A DNA stretch of 64,000 nucleotides, taken from IMG/VR virus record IMGVR_UViG_3300035698_029839, positions 62,001-126,000 of that record, one strand, 5' to 3'. The position numbers were made by a program, and so were the translations under genes. The notes under the pieces are model-generated. The model was not told the DNA's origin, did not search any database, and saw only the letters and a program-made list of their open reading frames with translations. Positions 58,365 through 64,000 of the stretch are shown here, piece by piece. How positions within the stretch are numbered: position 1 is the stretch's first letter; every line of letters starts with the position of its first letter. Source of the stretch: a virus.

Positions 58365-58523
58365 TGCTTTAGTAAAGATATTAATTCTTTAATTGATACC
58401 ATGGAAAAGGAAGGTCTTGATCCATTGGTTTTAAAAGCAGTATGGGAACAAAATAAAAGAGTTAGAAAAAAATGGGACTGGGCCGATGAGTCTTCAGCCG
58501 TTTTAGGGGAGGAAAAGTCATGA
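58221..58523 (+). CDS. ugd: C-intein fused to UDP-sugar dehydrogenase C-half
   Basis: A 100-residue chain. Residues 1-48 are the C-intein: G-K-V-Y-N-L-E-L-E-T-E-N-F is block F and G-I-V-T-H-N48 is block G with its terminal His-Asn. Residue C49 is the +1 nucleophile and begins the C-extein (C-F-S-K-D-I-N). Fused to G-F-G-G-L it restores G-F-G-G-L-C-F-S-K-D, the dehydrogenase active-site motif. The spliced enzyme would be 288 residues, like the 272-residue paralogue. GTG start overlaps TGA of the endonuclease (GTGA), and AGGAG lies eight bases before it. Confidence 0.9.
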   Translation: MKKIKINKIKKESYKGKVYNLELETENFDTDGDDLFWIEQETGIVTHNCFSKDINSLIDTMEKEGLDPLVLKAVWEQNKRVRKKWDWADESSAVLGEEKS

Positions 58524-59251
58524 GTGTTGTAAGGGGGGTTATATTAGCAGGTGGACATGGGAAGAGACTTTATCCTATGACTAAGGTTATAAATAAGCAT
58601 TTATTGAATGTTTATAATAAACCCATGATTTATTACCCGATAGAGACTATGATTAATGCTGGGATTGATCAAATTATGATAGTAACAGGGGGAAATAATG
58701 CAGGTAGTTTTTTGGAGCTTATTGGGAATGGGGAAGAGTTCGGATTAAAAGAAATGCACTATTCTTATCAAAAAGGAGCAGGAGGTATAGCGGAAGCTTT
58801 ATCTTTAGCAGAGAATTTTACGGCTGGAGATAAGTTTGTAGTTATTTTAGGAGATAATATACTAGAAAAAAGTATTAAGCCTTATGTGGATAATTTTAAA
58901 TGTCAACAAGGAGGAGCAAAAATACTTTTAACTAAGTCTATGACTCCAGAACGTTTTGGGGTAGCGGAGATTGACGATAATAATAATGTTACTTGTATAG
59001 TTGAGAAGCCACGAGAACCTAAAAGTGACAGTATAGTTATTGGCGTATATATGTATGATGGAGAAGTTTTCGAAGCTATTAAACAACAACAACGTTCTGA
59101 CAGAGGAGAATTAGAGATTACTGATGTGAATAATTATTATATAGAAAAGAGTAAGCTAACAAGTGATTTTATTGATGGATGGTGGACAGACGCTGGGACT
59201 ATTCCTTCTCTATTTAAAGCCAATGCGTTACTAAAGGATAATAATGAGTAA
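58520..59251 (+). CDS. rmlA: RmlA-type sugar-1-phosphate nucleotidyltransferase
   Basis: A 243-residue enzyme of glucose-1-phosphate thymidylyltransferase type. L-A-G-G-H-G-K15-R16-L-Y-P-M-T-K is the NTP loop. P-M-I-Y-Y-P-I, G-G-I-A-E-A-L, V-I-L-G-D-N, E-K-P and D-G-W-W-T-D-A-G-T are all standard. It is short (usual about 290), lacking the final regulatory helices. It begins a dTDP-sugar set with the next two genes. SD GAGGAAAA, ATGA overlap. Confidence 0.87.
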   Translation: MSVVRGVILAGGHGKRLYPMTKVINKHLLNVYNKPMIYYPIETMINAGIDQIMIVTGGNNAGSFLELIGNGEEFGLKEMHYSYQKGAGGIAEALSLAENFTAGDKFVVILGDNILEKSIKPYVDNFKCQQGGAKILLTKSMTPERFGVAEIDDNNNVTCIVEKPREPKSDSIVIGVYMYDGEVFEAIKQQQRSDRGELEITDVNNYYIEKSKLTSDFIDGWWTDAGTIPSLFKANALLKDNNE

Positions 59252-60068
59252 TATAATTTTTGGAAACGGTTTTATAGGTAATATTTTAAATAATAAGTTA
59301 GATGATTATGAATTATCAGATTTAAACCCATTATTTTATGGAACTCTTTGTAAGGCATTAGATGTACATAAACCAGAAGTTATTATTAATTGTATTGGTA
59401 AAACAGGAAGACCCAATATAGATTGGTGCGAGAATAATAAAGAAGATACAATATTATCCAATATCGCCGTACCATCAATACTTGCATCTGAATGTTCTAA
59501 AAGAGGTATATATTTTGTCCATATGGGAAGCGGTTGTATTTATTCTGATAGGGACGGAGAGAATAATTTTTCTGAAGATGATGAACCAAATTTCTATAAA
59601 TATCAGACTTACGCAAGAACTAAAATATTAGCTGAAAAAATTGTTAAAAATGTACCCTCTTTGCAGGTGCGTATTAGAATGCCTATTTGTTCTTATCCTC
59701 ATGATAGAAATTTAATAACAAAATTATCAAAGTATGAAAAAGTAATTGATATTAAAAATTCTATGACAGTTATAGAGGATTTTTTACCTGTGTTTAAGAC
59801 ACTTGTAGATAATAGGGCTACGGGTATATATAATGTTGTGAATGAAGGGGCTATATCTGCTTATGAGATTATGAAGTTGTATGCAGAAATTGTAGATTTA
59901 TCATATAGGGTGTCTTTATTAAGTAAAGAAGAGTTAAATAGGATAACAGTTGGTGAAAGATCCAATTGTATTATTTTGTCGGAAAAGATTAAAAAATATG
60001 GAATATCTATGCCCAATATAAGAGAATCTATAGAGAAAGTTCTTTATGAATATAAGGAAAATTTATGA
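59244..60068 (+). CDS. RmlD-like extended SDR / sugar reductase or epimerase
   Basis: A 274-residue Rossmann protein. I-I-F-G-N-G-F-I-G opens the NAD site, with Gly spacing like dTDP-4-dehydrorhamnose reductases. I-N-C-I-G-K-T and V-H-M-G-S-G-C follow. Y-x-x-x-K is in Y-A-R-T-K near residue 130. G-I-Y-N-V-V-N-E is the late family motif. It is placed between RmlA and RmlB, so it likely reduces or epimerises a dTDP-keto sugar. RmlC is missing. The start overlaps RmlA by 8 bases. Confidence 0.78.
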   Translation: MSNIIFGNGFIGNILNNKLDDYELSDLNPLFYGTLCKALDVHKPEVIINCIGKTGRPNIDWCENNKEDTILSNIAVPSILASECSKRGIYFVHMGSGCIYSDRDGENNFSEDDEPNFYKYQTYARTKILAEKIVKNVPSLQVRIRMPICSYPHDRNLITKLSKYEKVIDIKNSMTVIEDFLPVFKTLVDNRATGIYNVVNEGAISAYEIMKLYAEIVDLSYRVSLLSKEELNRITVGERSNCIILSEKIKKYGISMPNIRESIEKVLYEYKENL

Positions 60069-61009
60069 ATATATTAGTTACGGGCGGTGCGGGTTTTATA
60101 GGCTCTAATTTTATAGAAATACTTTTAGAAAAAACAAATCATAATATTGTAGTTTATGATTGTTTAACATATGCTGGTAATATAAATAATATTAAAGAAT
60201 TTATAGAAGATCGAAGATTAACTTTTGTAGAAGGCGATATACGAAATGGAAGTGTTGTTGATTGTTCTATAAAGAGTACTGATGTGGTTGTTAACTTTGC
60301 AGCGGAGACTCATGTTGATAATAGTATTTCATCTTGTAAGGATTTCTTAACTACCAATATTATTGGGACTGCTGTGTTGGCTGATTCAGCTATAAAATAT
60401 AAGGTTAAGAAATTTGTTCAAATATCTACAGATGAGGTTTATGGAGCTATTAATTACCCACATTCTTCTATAGAAACAGATGTATTAAAACCTCAGAATC
60501 CATATAGTGCTTCTAAGGCTTCTGCTGATATGTTGTTACTTTCTTATTATAACACTTATAAATTTCCAGTTGTTATAACAAGGTGCACTAATAATTATGG
60601 GAAGAAACAATATCCTGAGAAAATTATACCTTTATTTATATCAAATTTAATGAATGATAAAAAGGTTCCTGTCTATGGAGATGGGCTACAAATAAGAGAC
60701 TGGATACATGTAAGTGATCATTGCAATGCTATTCTTAATGTTATGGAAAAAGGAAGGGTTGGGGAGGTATATAATATAGGTTCTTCCAATGAAATTAAAA
60801 ATATTGATTTAACAAAAATTTTAATAAGTAAAATGGAAAAAGATGAAACATCTATAAAATATGTAGAAGATCGTCTTGGACACGATAAAAGATATTCTTT
60901 AAATACCGAAAAAATAAAAAATGAGCTAGAATGGAAATCTGTAGTTAATTTTGAAGAAGGAATTGATTCTACTGTCAAATGGTACAAAGATGCATTTCAA
61001 CAGAAATAA
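60065..61009 (+). CDS. rmlB: dTDP-glucose 4,6-dehydratase
   Basis: A 314-residue extended SDR. G-G-A-G-F-I-G-S-N (7-15) binds NAD. F-A-A-E-T-H-V-D-N-S, Q-I-S-T-D-E-V-Y-G, P-Y-S-A-S-K-A-S-A-D (Y147, K151), T-N-N-Y-G and D-W-I-H-V-x-D-H all match RmlB. It converts dTDP-glucose to the 4-keto-6-deoxy sugar, the entry to rhamnose, fucose and amino sugars. SD AAGGAAAA. It is slightly overlapped by the next gene. Confidence 0.92.
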   Translation: MNILVTGGAGFIGSNFIEILLEKTNHNIVVYDCLTYAGNINNIKEFIEDRRLTFVEGDIRNGSVVDCSIKSTDVVVNFAAETHVDNSISSCKDFLTTNIIGTAVLADSAIKYKVKKFVQISTDEVYGAINYPHSSIETDVLKPQNPYSASKASADMLLLSYYNTYKFPVVITRCTNNYGKKQYPEKIIPLFISNLMNDKKVPVYGDGLQIRDWIHVSDHCNAILNVMEKGRVGEVYNIGSSNEIKNIDLTKILISKMEKDETSIKYVEDRLGHDKRYSLNTEKIKNELEWKSVVNFEEGIDSTVKWYKDAFQQK

Positions 61010-61829
61010 AATAAAACAAAATAAATTAAAGATTTCTCCTAGGGGTGGAAAAAAAAAGAAAATAAAAACTGCTAGCTCAAATAAGATTGTTCGCCCTGTC
61101 AAGAAGTCTAAAAAGAAAAATAGAAAATTAAAAATAACTTCTACATCTGGTTCTAGTGCTTTAAATATTAAAAAATTCGGGGATAAATCTATTTATAAGC
61201 CTATGGATGAATGGAAAAATTTATTAGAAGGACATGTGGTATTTATACTAGGTAATTCTCCTGGGATATCTAAACAAAATTTAGATATTTTGAAACCTTA
61301 TTTTACGATAGGTATTAATAGAATATTTTATATTTATACTTCTACTATCTTAATGTGGCAAGATATTCAAATGTGGAACAGTGAAAAGAATAAAATAGCC
61401 AATAATAAATCATTAAGAATATGTAATACTGCTAGCGATCCTAGAAAATTTTTCTTAAATTTCAAAGTTAAGGGTGGAAGTTTTAAATTTGGTAAGAATC
61501 CTTCTGTTCTATATGGAACTGGAAATACGACAGCGCTTGCTGCTCAATTAGCTGTTAGTTTGGGTTGTTCAGATATAGTTTTATTGGGAACAGACTGTAA
61601 GTATCAGGGGGGTAAAACTGATTTTTATGGAAAGAATAAAGATCACAAATCATATACATTAAAAATGTGTGATACAGCCATGAAATGGATAAAAAATGAT
61701 TGTCCCATTCCAGTTCATAATTGTAGTAGTAATAAGTTATTACCAGAAGAGAATCTAATAGACGTTATAAAAAAATTAAGACCAGAAAAAATGAGTAGAA
61801 AAGAATATATAAGGAAATTCAAAATATAA
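60990..61829 (+). CDS. MptE/Maf-like (DUF115) protein 4 with basic N-tail
   Basis: A 279-residue protein. Residues 1-60 are a Lys-rich tail. V-V-F-I-L-G-N-S-P-G-I near residue 80 is the G-N-S-P loop, F-T-I-G-I-N-R-I-F-Y the N-turn, and I-V-L-L-G-T-D-C-K near 199 the G-x-D motif. T-T-A-L-A-A-Q-L-A-V-S-L-G is typical of the group. ATG at 60990 is chosen over an upstream TTG; SD is weak. It ends the glycan cluster. Confidence 0.65.
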   Translation: MHFNRNKIKQNKLKISPRGGKKKKIKTASSNKIVRPVKKSKKKNRKLKITSTSGSSALNIKKFGDKSIYKPMDEWKNLLEGHVVFILGNSPGISKQNLDILKPYFTIGINRIFYIYTSTILMWQDIQMWNSEKNKIANNKSLRICNTASDPRKFFLNFKVKGGSFKFGKNPSVLYGTGNTTALAAQLAVSLGCSDIVLLGTDCKYQGGKTDFYGKNKDHKSYTLKMCDTAMKWIKNDCPIPVHNCSSNKLLPEENLIDVIKKLRPEKMSRKEYIRKFKI

Positions 61830-62086
61830 TGTATGGAGTAGATTTTAATAACCAATTAGCCGATTATTTGTTAGATGATAACAGAAAAATTTCTAAGGCA
61901 CATTTGAATAGCGTCTGCAAAATAGAGCAGAAGGATAAAACTTGTAGGTATATATCTTTATCAAAAATAGGATATGTGTGCATGAAGAAAAGTCCAGCCA
62001 AAGAAAAATTAGACGAAATGGTAAAAGGTGAAAATATGATTGCACGATCAGATAACTGCGAAGGACTGGGAGATATGCATGGCTAA
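61829..62086 (+). CDS. Hypothetical protein, 85 residues
   Basis: Charged and low in aromatic content, with three Cys in the middle (C-K-I-E-Q-K-D-K-T-C, V-C-M-K-K). No family is recognised. It begins on the stop base of the preceding gene (TAATG). Its last 8 bases overlap the lysine-rich gene. The reading is plausible from packing alone. Confidence 0.5.
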   Translation: MYGVDFNNQLADYLLDDNRKISKAHLNSVCKIEQKDKTCRYISLSKIGYVCMKKSPAKEKLDEMVKGENMIARSDNCEGLGDMHG

Positions 62087-62534
62087 AGCTACTAAGAAAA
62101 AGACTTTAAAAGTGAAAAGCAAAACGGTAAAATCTAAAAATAAGGTTACTAAGAAAAAAGTAACTAAAAAAAAGATTAAGAAAAAGTCCCTTGCTAAGAA
62201 AAAGACTACTAGAAAAAAGGTTAAGAAAAAAACTAAAAAGAGAGTCAAGAAGAGAGCAAGGAGAAAGAAAATATTAATGGAAGATATTTATTCTATCATC
62301 AATAAGGTACAATTTGGTAAAAGAAAAACTACATTTGTTACCGAAATAACGGACGCACCTACAATAGAAAATAATATTAAAGATGTAGATTTAAGGTATG
62401 ATAAGGTAGAAATGAAAACTCAAGTAGTTTTTACTCTTTATCCTAATGAACAACAACATAATGACGAAATGGATACTATACATTTCGAAATAATGGATGA
62501 TGAAATTCCCGATATAGGGCAAATTTTTGGGTAA
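62079..62534 (+). CDS. Lysine-rich-tailed protein (histone H1-like N-terminus)
   Basis: A 151-residue protein. Residues 3-66 are a run of K-K-K, T-K-K, V-K-K and R-K-K units without acidic residues, as in histone H1-like bacterial proteins (HctB, AlgP type). Residues 67-151 form a small acidic domain (M-E-D-I-Y-S-I-I-N-K, F-V-T-E-I-T, T-Q-V-V-F-T-L-Y). DNA or RNA binding or packing is likely from charge. The ATG at 62079 is preferred over a longer reading because GGGAG lies just before it. Confidence 0.68.
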   Translation: MAKATKKKTLKVKSKTVKSKNKVTKKKVTKKKIKKKSLAKKKTTRKKVKKKTKKRVKKRARRKKILMEDIYSIINKVQFGKRKTTFVTEITDAPTIENNIKDVDLRYDKVEMKTQVVFTLYPNEQQHNDEMDTIHFEIMDDEIPDIGQIFG

Positions 62535-62585
62535 GTCGTTTGCTAATAACGATTTATATTATTTCTTTATAATTTAAAAAAACAT

Positions 62586-62613
62586 TTGAAAGTGAAAACG
62601 AATCAATTATAAT
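62586..62613 (+). promoter_or_regulatory. Sigma70-type promoter (TTGAAA, 16, TATAAT)
   Basis: TTGAAA (62586-62591) and TATAAT (62608-62613) flank a 16-base spacer that begins GTGA and contains AACGAAT, as does the promoter at 4139-4166. It lies in a 134-base gap about 55 bases before the RlaP gene. Confidence 0.65.
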
Positions 62614-62668
62614 AATTATTCATAGTGGGTTGAGATCAATAAAAGTAGAAATTGTGATAGGATAAAGT

Positions 62669-63553
62669 GTGAAAGTAAAAGATGAACAATTATTAGAAGA
62701 AGCTCTTAAAACTCCAGATTTTCTTTGTGAATCAGGTAGTCATTTGTACGGAATGACTACGCCTACATCAGATTATGATTTGAGAGGTTTTGTATTCCCA
62801 CCATTTGCTTATTTTGTAGGTGTTAAGAAATTTGAATGTAGAGAGATGGAGGGAGATAAAAAAGTTTATAGTGCTGCTCATTTTCTTAAGTTAGTTATGA
62901 AAGGAGATCCTCAATGTTCAGAATTGTTCTTTGCTAGTGATAAGAATATCATTAATTGCTCTGATCTCGGTAAGGAAATAATGGATATGAGGGACGATAT
63001 AATTAGTAATGCTATTTATGGCAGGATTATGGGTTATAGTACTGGGGAATGGCGTAAGGCAATGGCTGTTCGTCTTGTCTCTAAAGAGCGTAGCAAAAAT
63101 AAGAAAGAAGTTATTAATGATGTCAGAACATTTTGGCAACTCAATAAAGAGAAGATGGATAATATTATTGAGATTTTAGATTCTGTTGATGAGAAAAAAA
63201 TGATTTCTTCTCAAGCTGGGTTGGGAGTAAAAAGAAAAGCAGATATTAAGAAATATGGCTTTTGTAGAAAAAGTGCTGCCCACTCTATTCGTCTTGTAAA
63301 GCAGTTAACAGAACTTATGAATACTGGCAAAATGGTATTTCCTCTTTCTTTCAAAGAGATGTTGTTGGATATTAAAAATGGCAAGTACACTAAAAAAGAG
63401 CTAGAATTAATTCATGATGAAGTTGTTGCTGATGCAGAAAAAATGCGTGATAGATCTGTTCTTCCAGATAAACCAAATGAGAAAAAAGTTTGGAATACAT
63501 ATCTAAAATTAGTAAAAAAAGTAATAAAAAAAGATAAAGAATTTTTAAATTAA
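62669..63553 (+). CDS. rlaP: RlaP-like RNA-repair nucleotidyltransferase
   Basis: A 294-residue polymerase beta-superfamily nucleotidyltransferase. G23-S24-H-L-Y-G-M, followed by S-D35-Y-D37-L-R-G, is the nucleotide and metal site. K-F-E-C-R-E-M, the long helix G-Y-S-T-G-E-W-R-K-A-M and A-A-H-S-I-R-L-V-K-Q-L-T-E-L-M fit the family. RlaP is predicted to act with RNA ligases in RNA repair and occurs in phages. No ligase was seen in this window, but the cREC protein at 2877 belongs to the same predicted network. GTG start with AGGAT upstream. Confidence 0.85.
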   Translation: MKVKDEQLLEEALKTPDFLCESGSHLYGMTTPTSDYDLRGFVFPPFAYFVGVKKFECREMEGDKKVYSAAHFLKLVMKGDPQCSELFFASDKNIINCSDLGKEIMDMRDDIISNAIYGRIMGYSTGEWRKAMAVRLVSKERSKNKKEVINDVRTFWQLNKEKMDNIIEILDSVDEKKMISSQAGLGVKRKADIKKYGFCRKSAAHSIRLVKQLTELMNTGKMVFPLSFKEMLLDIKNGKYTKKELELIHDEVVADAEKMRDRSVLPDKPNEKKVWNTYLKLVKKVIKKDKEFLN

Positions 63554-63567
63554 AGGAGCTTCTTGTT

Positions 63568-64000
63568 ATGCAATCAAAAAGAAAATATAGAGGTTTAAAA
63601 AAATATGAGTCTCTTTTGCAGGTTATTTGTAAAACTGAAAGTCCTGAGTGGCTTATGGCAAAGGAGTGGGAAAATTATTTGGGTATTCAAGGTCTTTCTT
63701 CTCATATAAAAAATAACTATGATAATTTAACAGAAGAAGAATGGGAGGGGTGCTTAGGGGTGGCGTGTGTTATTTCTGTTATAGAGGGCGTGAATTCTAG
63801 TTTGTTCTCTCTATCAAAACATTTAGATATTTCTAATAATAATCCTCATTTACAGAATGCTTTTGAGAGGTTAAGGGTTAGTGGTGTTTTTAATGCTAAG
63901 AGAGATATTAGGAATGATCCGTTATTGACGGGAAATGGTAAGGATAAGGAATTGAGAGCTGCTGCTGATTCTGAAAGAAGCGCATGGTGTCATATTGCTG
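63568..64000 (+). CDS. Unidentified protein, cut by window end
   Basis: The first 144 codons of a gene continuing past the window. It starts with ATG behind AAAGGAG (63552-63558). The sequence is soluble and mixed, with Trp-rich helices (E-W-L-M-A-K-E-W-E-N-Y). I do not recognise it. It is coupled by a 14-base gap to the RlaP gene. Confidence 0.6.
   Translation, partial: MQSKRKYRGLKKYESLLQVICKTESPEWLMAKEWENYLGIQGLSSHIKNNYDNLTEEEWEGCLGVACVISVIEGVNSSLFSLSKHLDISNNNPHLQNAFERLRVSGVFNAKRDIRNDPLLTGNGKDKELRAAADSERSAWCHIA

Noticed and set aside
8801-61829. Reading the region as an ordinary bacterial capsule or O-antigen locus
   Set aside because: No membrane transferase, flippase, polymerase or export gene was seen, and phage-type genes border both sides. 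Not fully excluded.
62535-62560. Hairpin (TCGTT ... AACGA) after the lysine-rich gene
   Set aside because: Only 5-6 pairs with a wobble and no clean T-run; not enough for a terminator call.
1-64000. CRISPR arrays, tRNA or rRNA genes, insertion sequences
   Set aside because: No regularly spaced repeats, T-loop-type sequences in the gaps, or transposase motifs were seen. Gaps are short.
1-64000. Alternative genetic code (stop reassignment, known in some large phages)
   Set aside because: TAA, TAG and TGA all end genes at sensible places with tight overlaps, and no gene needs a stop read through.
1-64000. Giant eukaryotic virus origin, since these can carry glycan genes
   Set aside because: Strong SD sequences, ATGA/TAATG coupling and sigma70 promoters point to a bacterial system.

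Overview
The window is strongly A+T-rich and densely packed. Genes overlap by 1-20 bases or are a few bases apart, most have a Shine-Dalgarno (SD) sequence, and no gene-free gap exceeds about 170 bases. No ribosomal, tRNA, replication or central-metabolism genes were seen. Homing endonucleases, ribbon-helix-helix (RHH) proteins, a NADAR protein, a phage-type peptide deformylase, RNA-repair-type proteins and a gene broken by a split intein point to a large (jumbo-type) bacteriophage, or a phage-like element, of a bacterial host. This is inference: no capsid, terminase or tail gene was recognised, and the host cannot be named.

Layout. (1) 1-3260: small phage-type genes (zinc-ribbon protein, RHH plus HNH endonuclease with a frameshift, NADAR hydrolase, cyclic-phosphate receiver domain). 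(2) 3249-7483: NeuB-like synthase (minus strand), KdsC-like phosphatase, DUF1257/Ycf35-like protein, peptide deformylase, and an AmrS-like radical SAM gene with its own consensus promoter and terminator. (3) 7609-8804: a second RHH plus HNH pair. (4) 8801-61829: about 53 kb of glycan-synthesis genes. I count about 22 glycosyltransferases, 17 class I or FkbM-type methyltransferases, four MptE/Maf-like (DUF115) proteins, four proteins with a ParB/sulfiredoxin-like signature, CMP-ulosonate genes, two SPASM radical SAM enzymes, two D-2-hydroxyacid dehydrogenases, two aldolase-family proteins, a formyltransferase, a kinase/nucleotidyltransferase fusion, two nucleotide-sugar dehydrogenases and an RmlA/RmlB set. 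(5) 61829-64000: a lysine-rich protein, a promoter, the RNA-repair nucleotidyltransferase RlaP and a cut-off gene.

How it works together. Precursor genes make CMP-ulosonates (NeuB, KdsC, NeuA, KdsB) and dTDP- and UDP-type sugars (RmlA, RmlB, UDP-sugar dehydrogenases, GHMP kinase fusion). The transferases assemble them and the methyltransferases cap them. I saw no membrane-spanning protein, flippase, polymerase, ABC exporter or initiating undecaprenyl-phosphate transferase. Unlike a bacterial capsule or O-antigen locus, the product may therefore be built in the cytoplasm, for example on virion proteins.

The strongest finding is at 56321-58523. A UDP-sugar dehydrogenase is broken into two genes, each carrying half of a split intein, with a free-standing PD-(D/E)XK-type endonuclease gene between them. 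The break falls exactly at the catalytic cysteine, so the enzyme should be inactive until trans-splicing. A second candidate for new biology is a module seen twice: CMP-ulosonate synthetase, SPASM radical SAM and D-2-hydroxyacid dehydrogenase.
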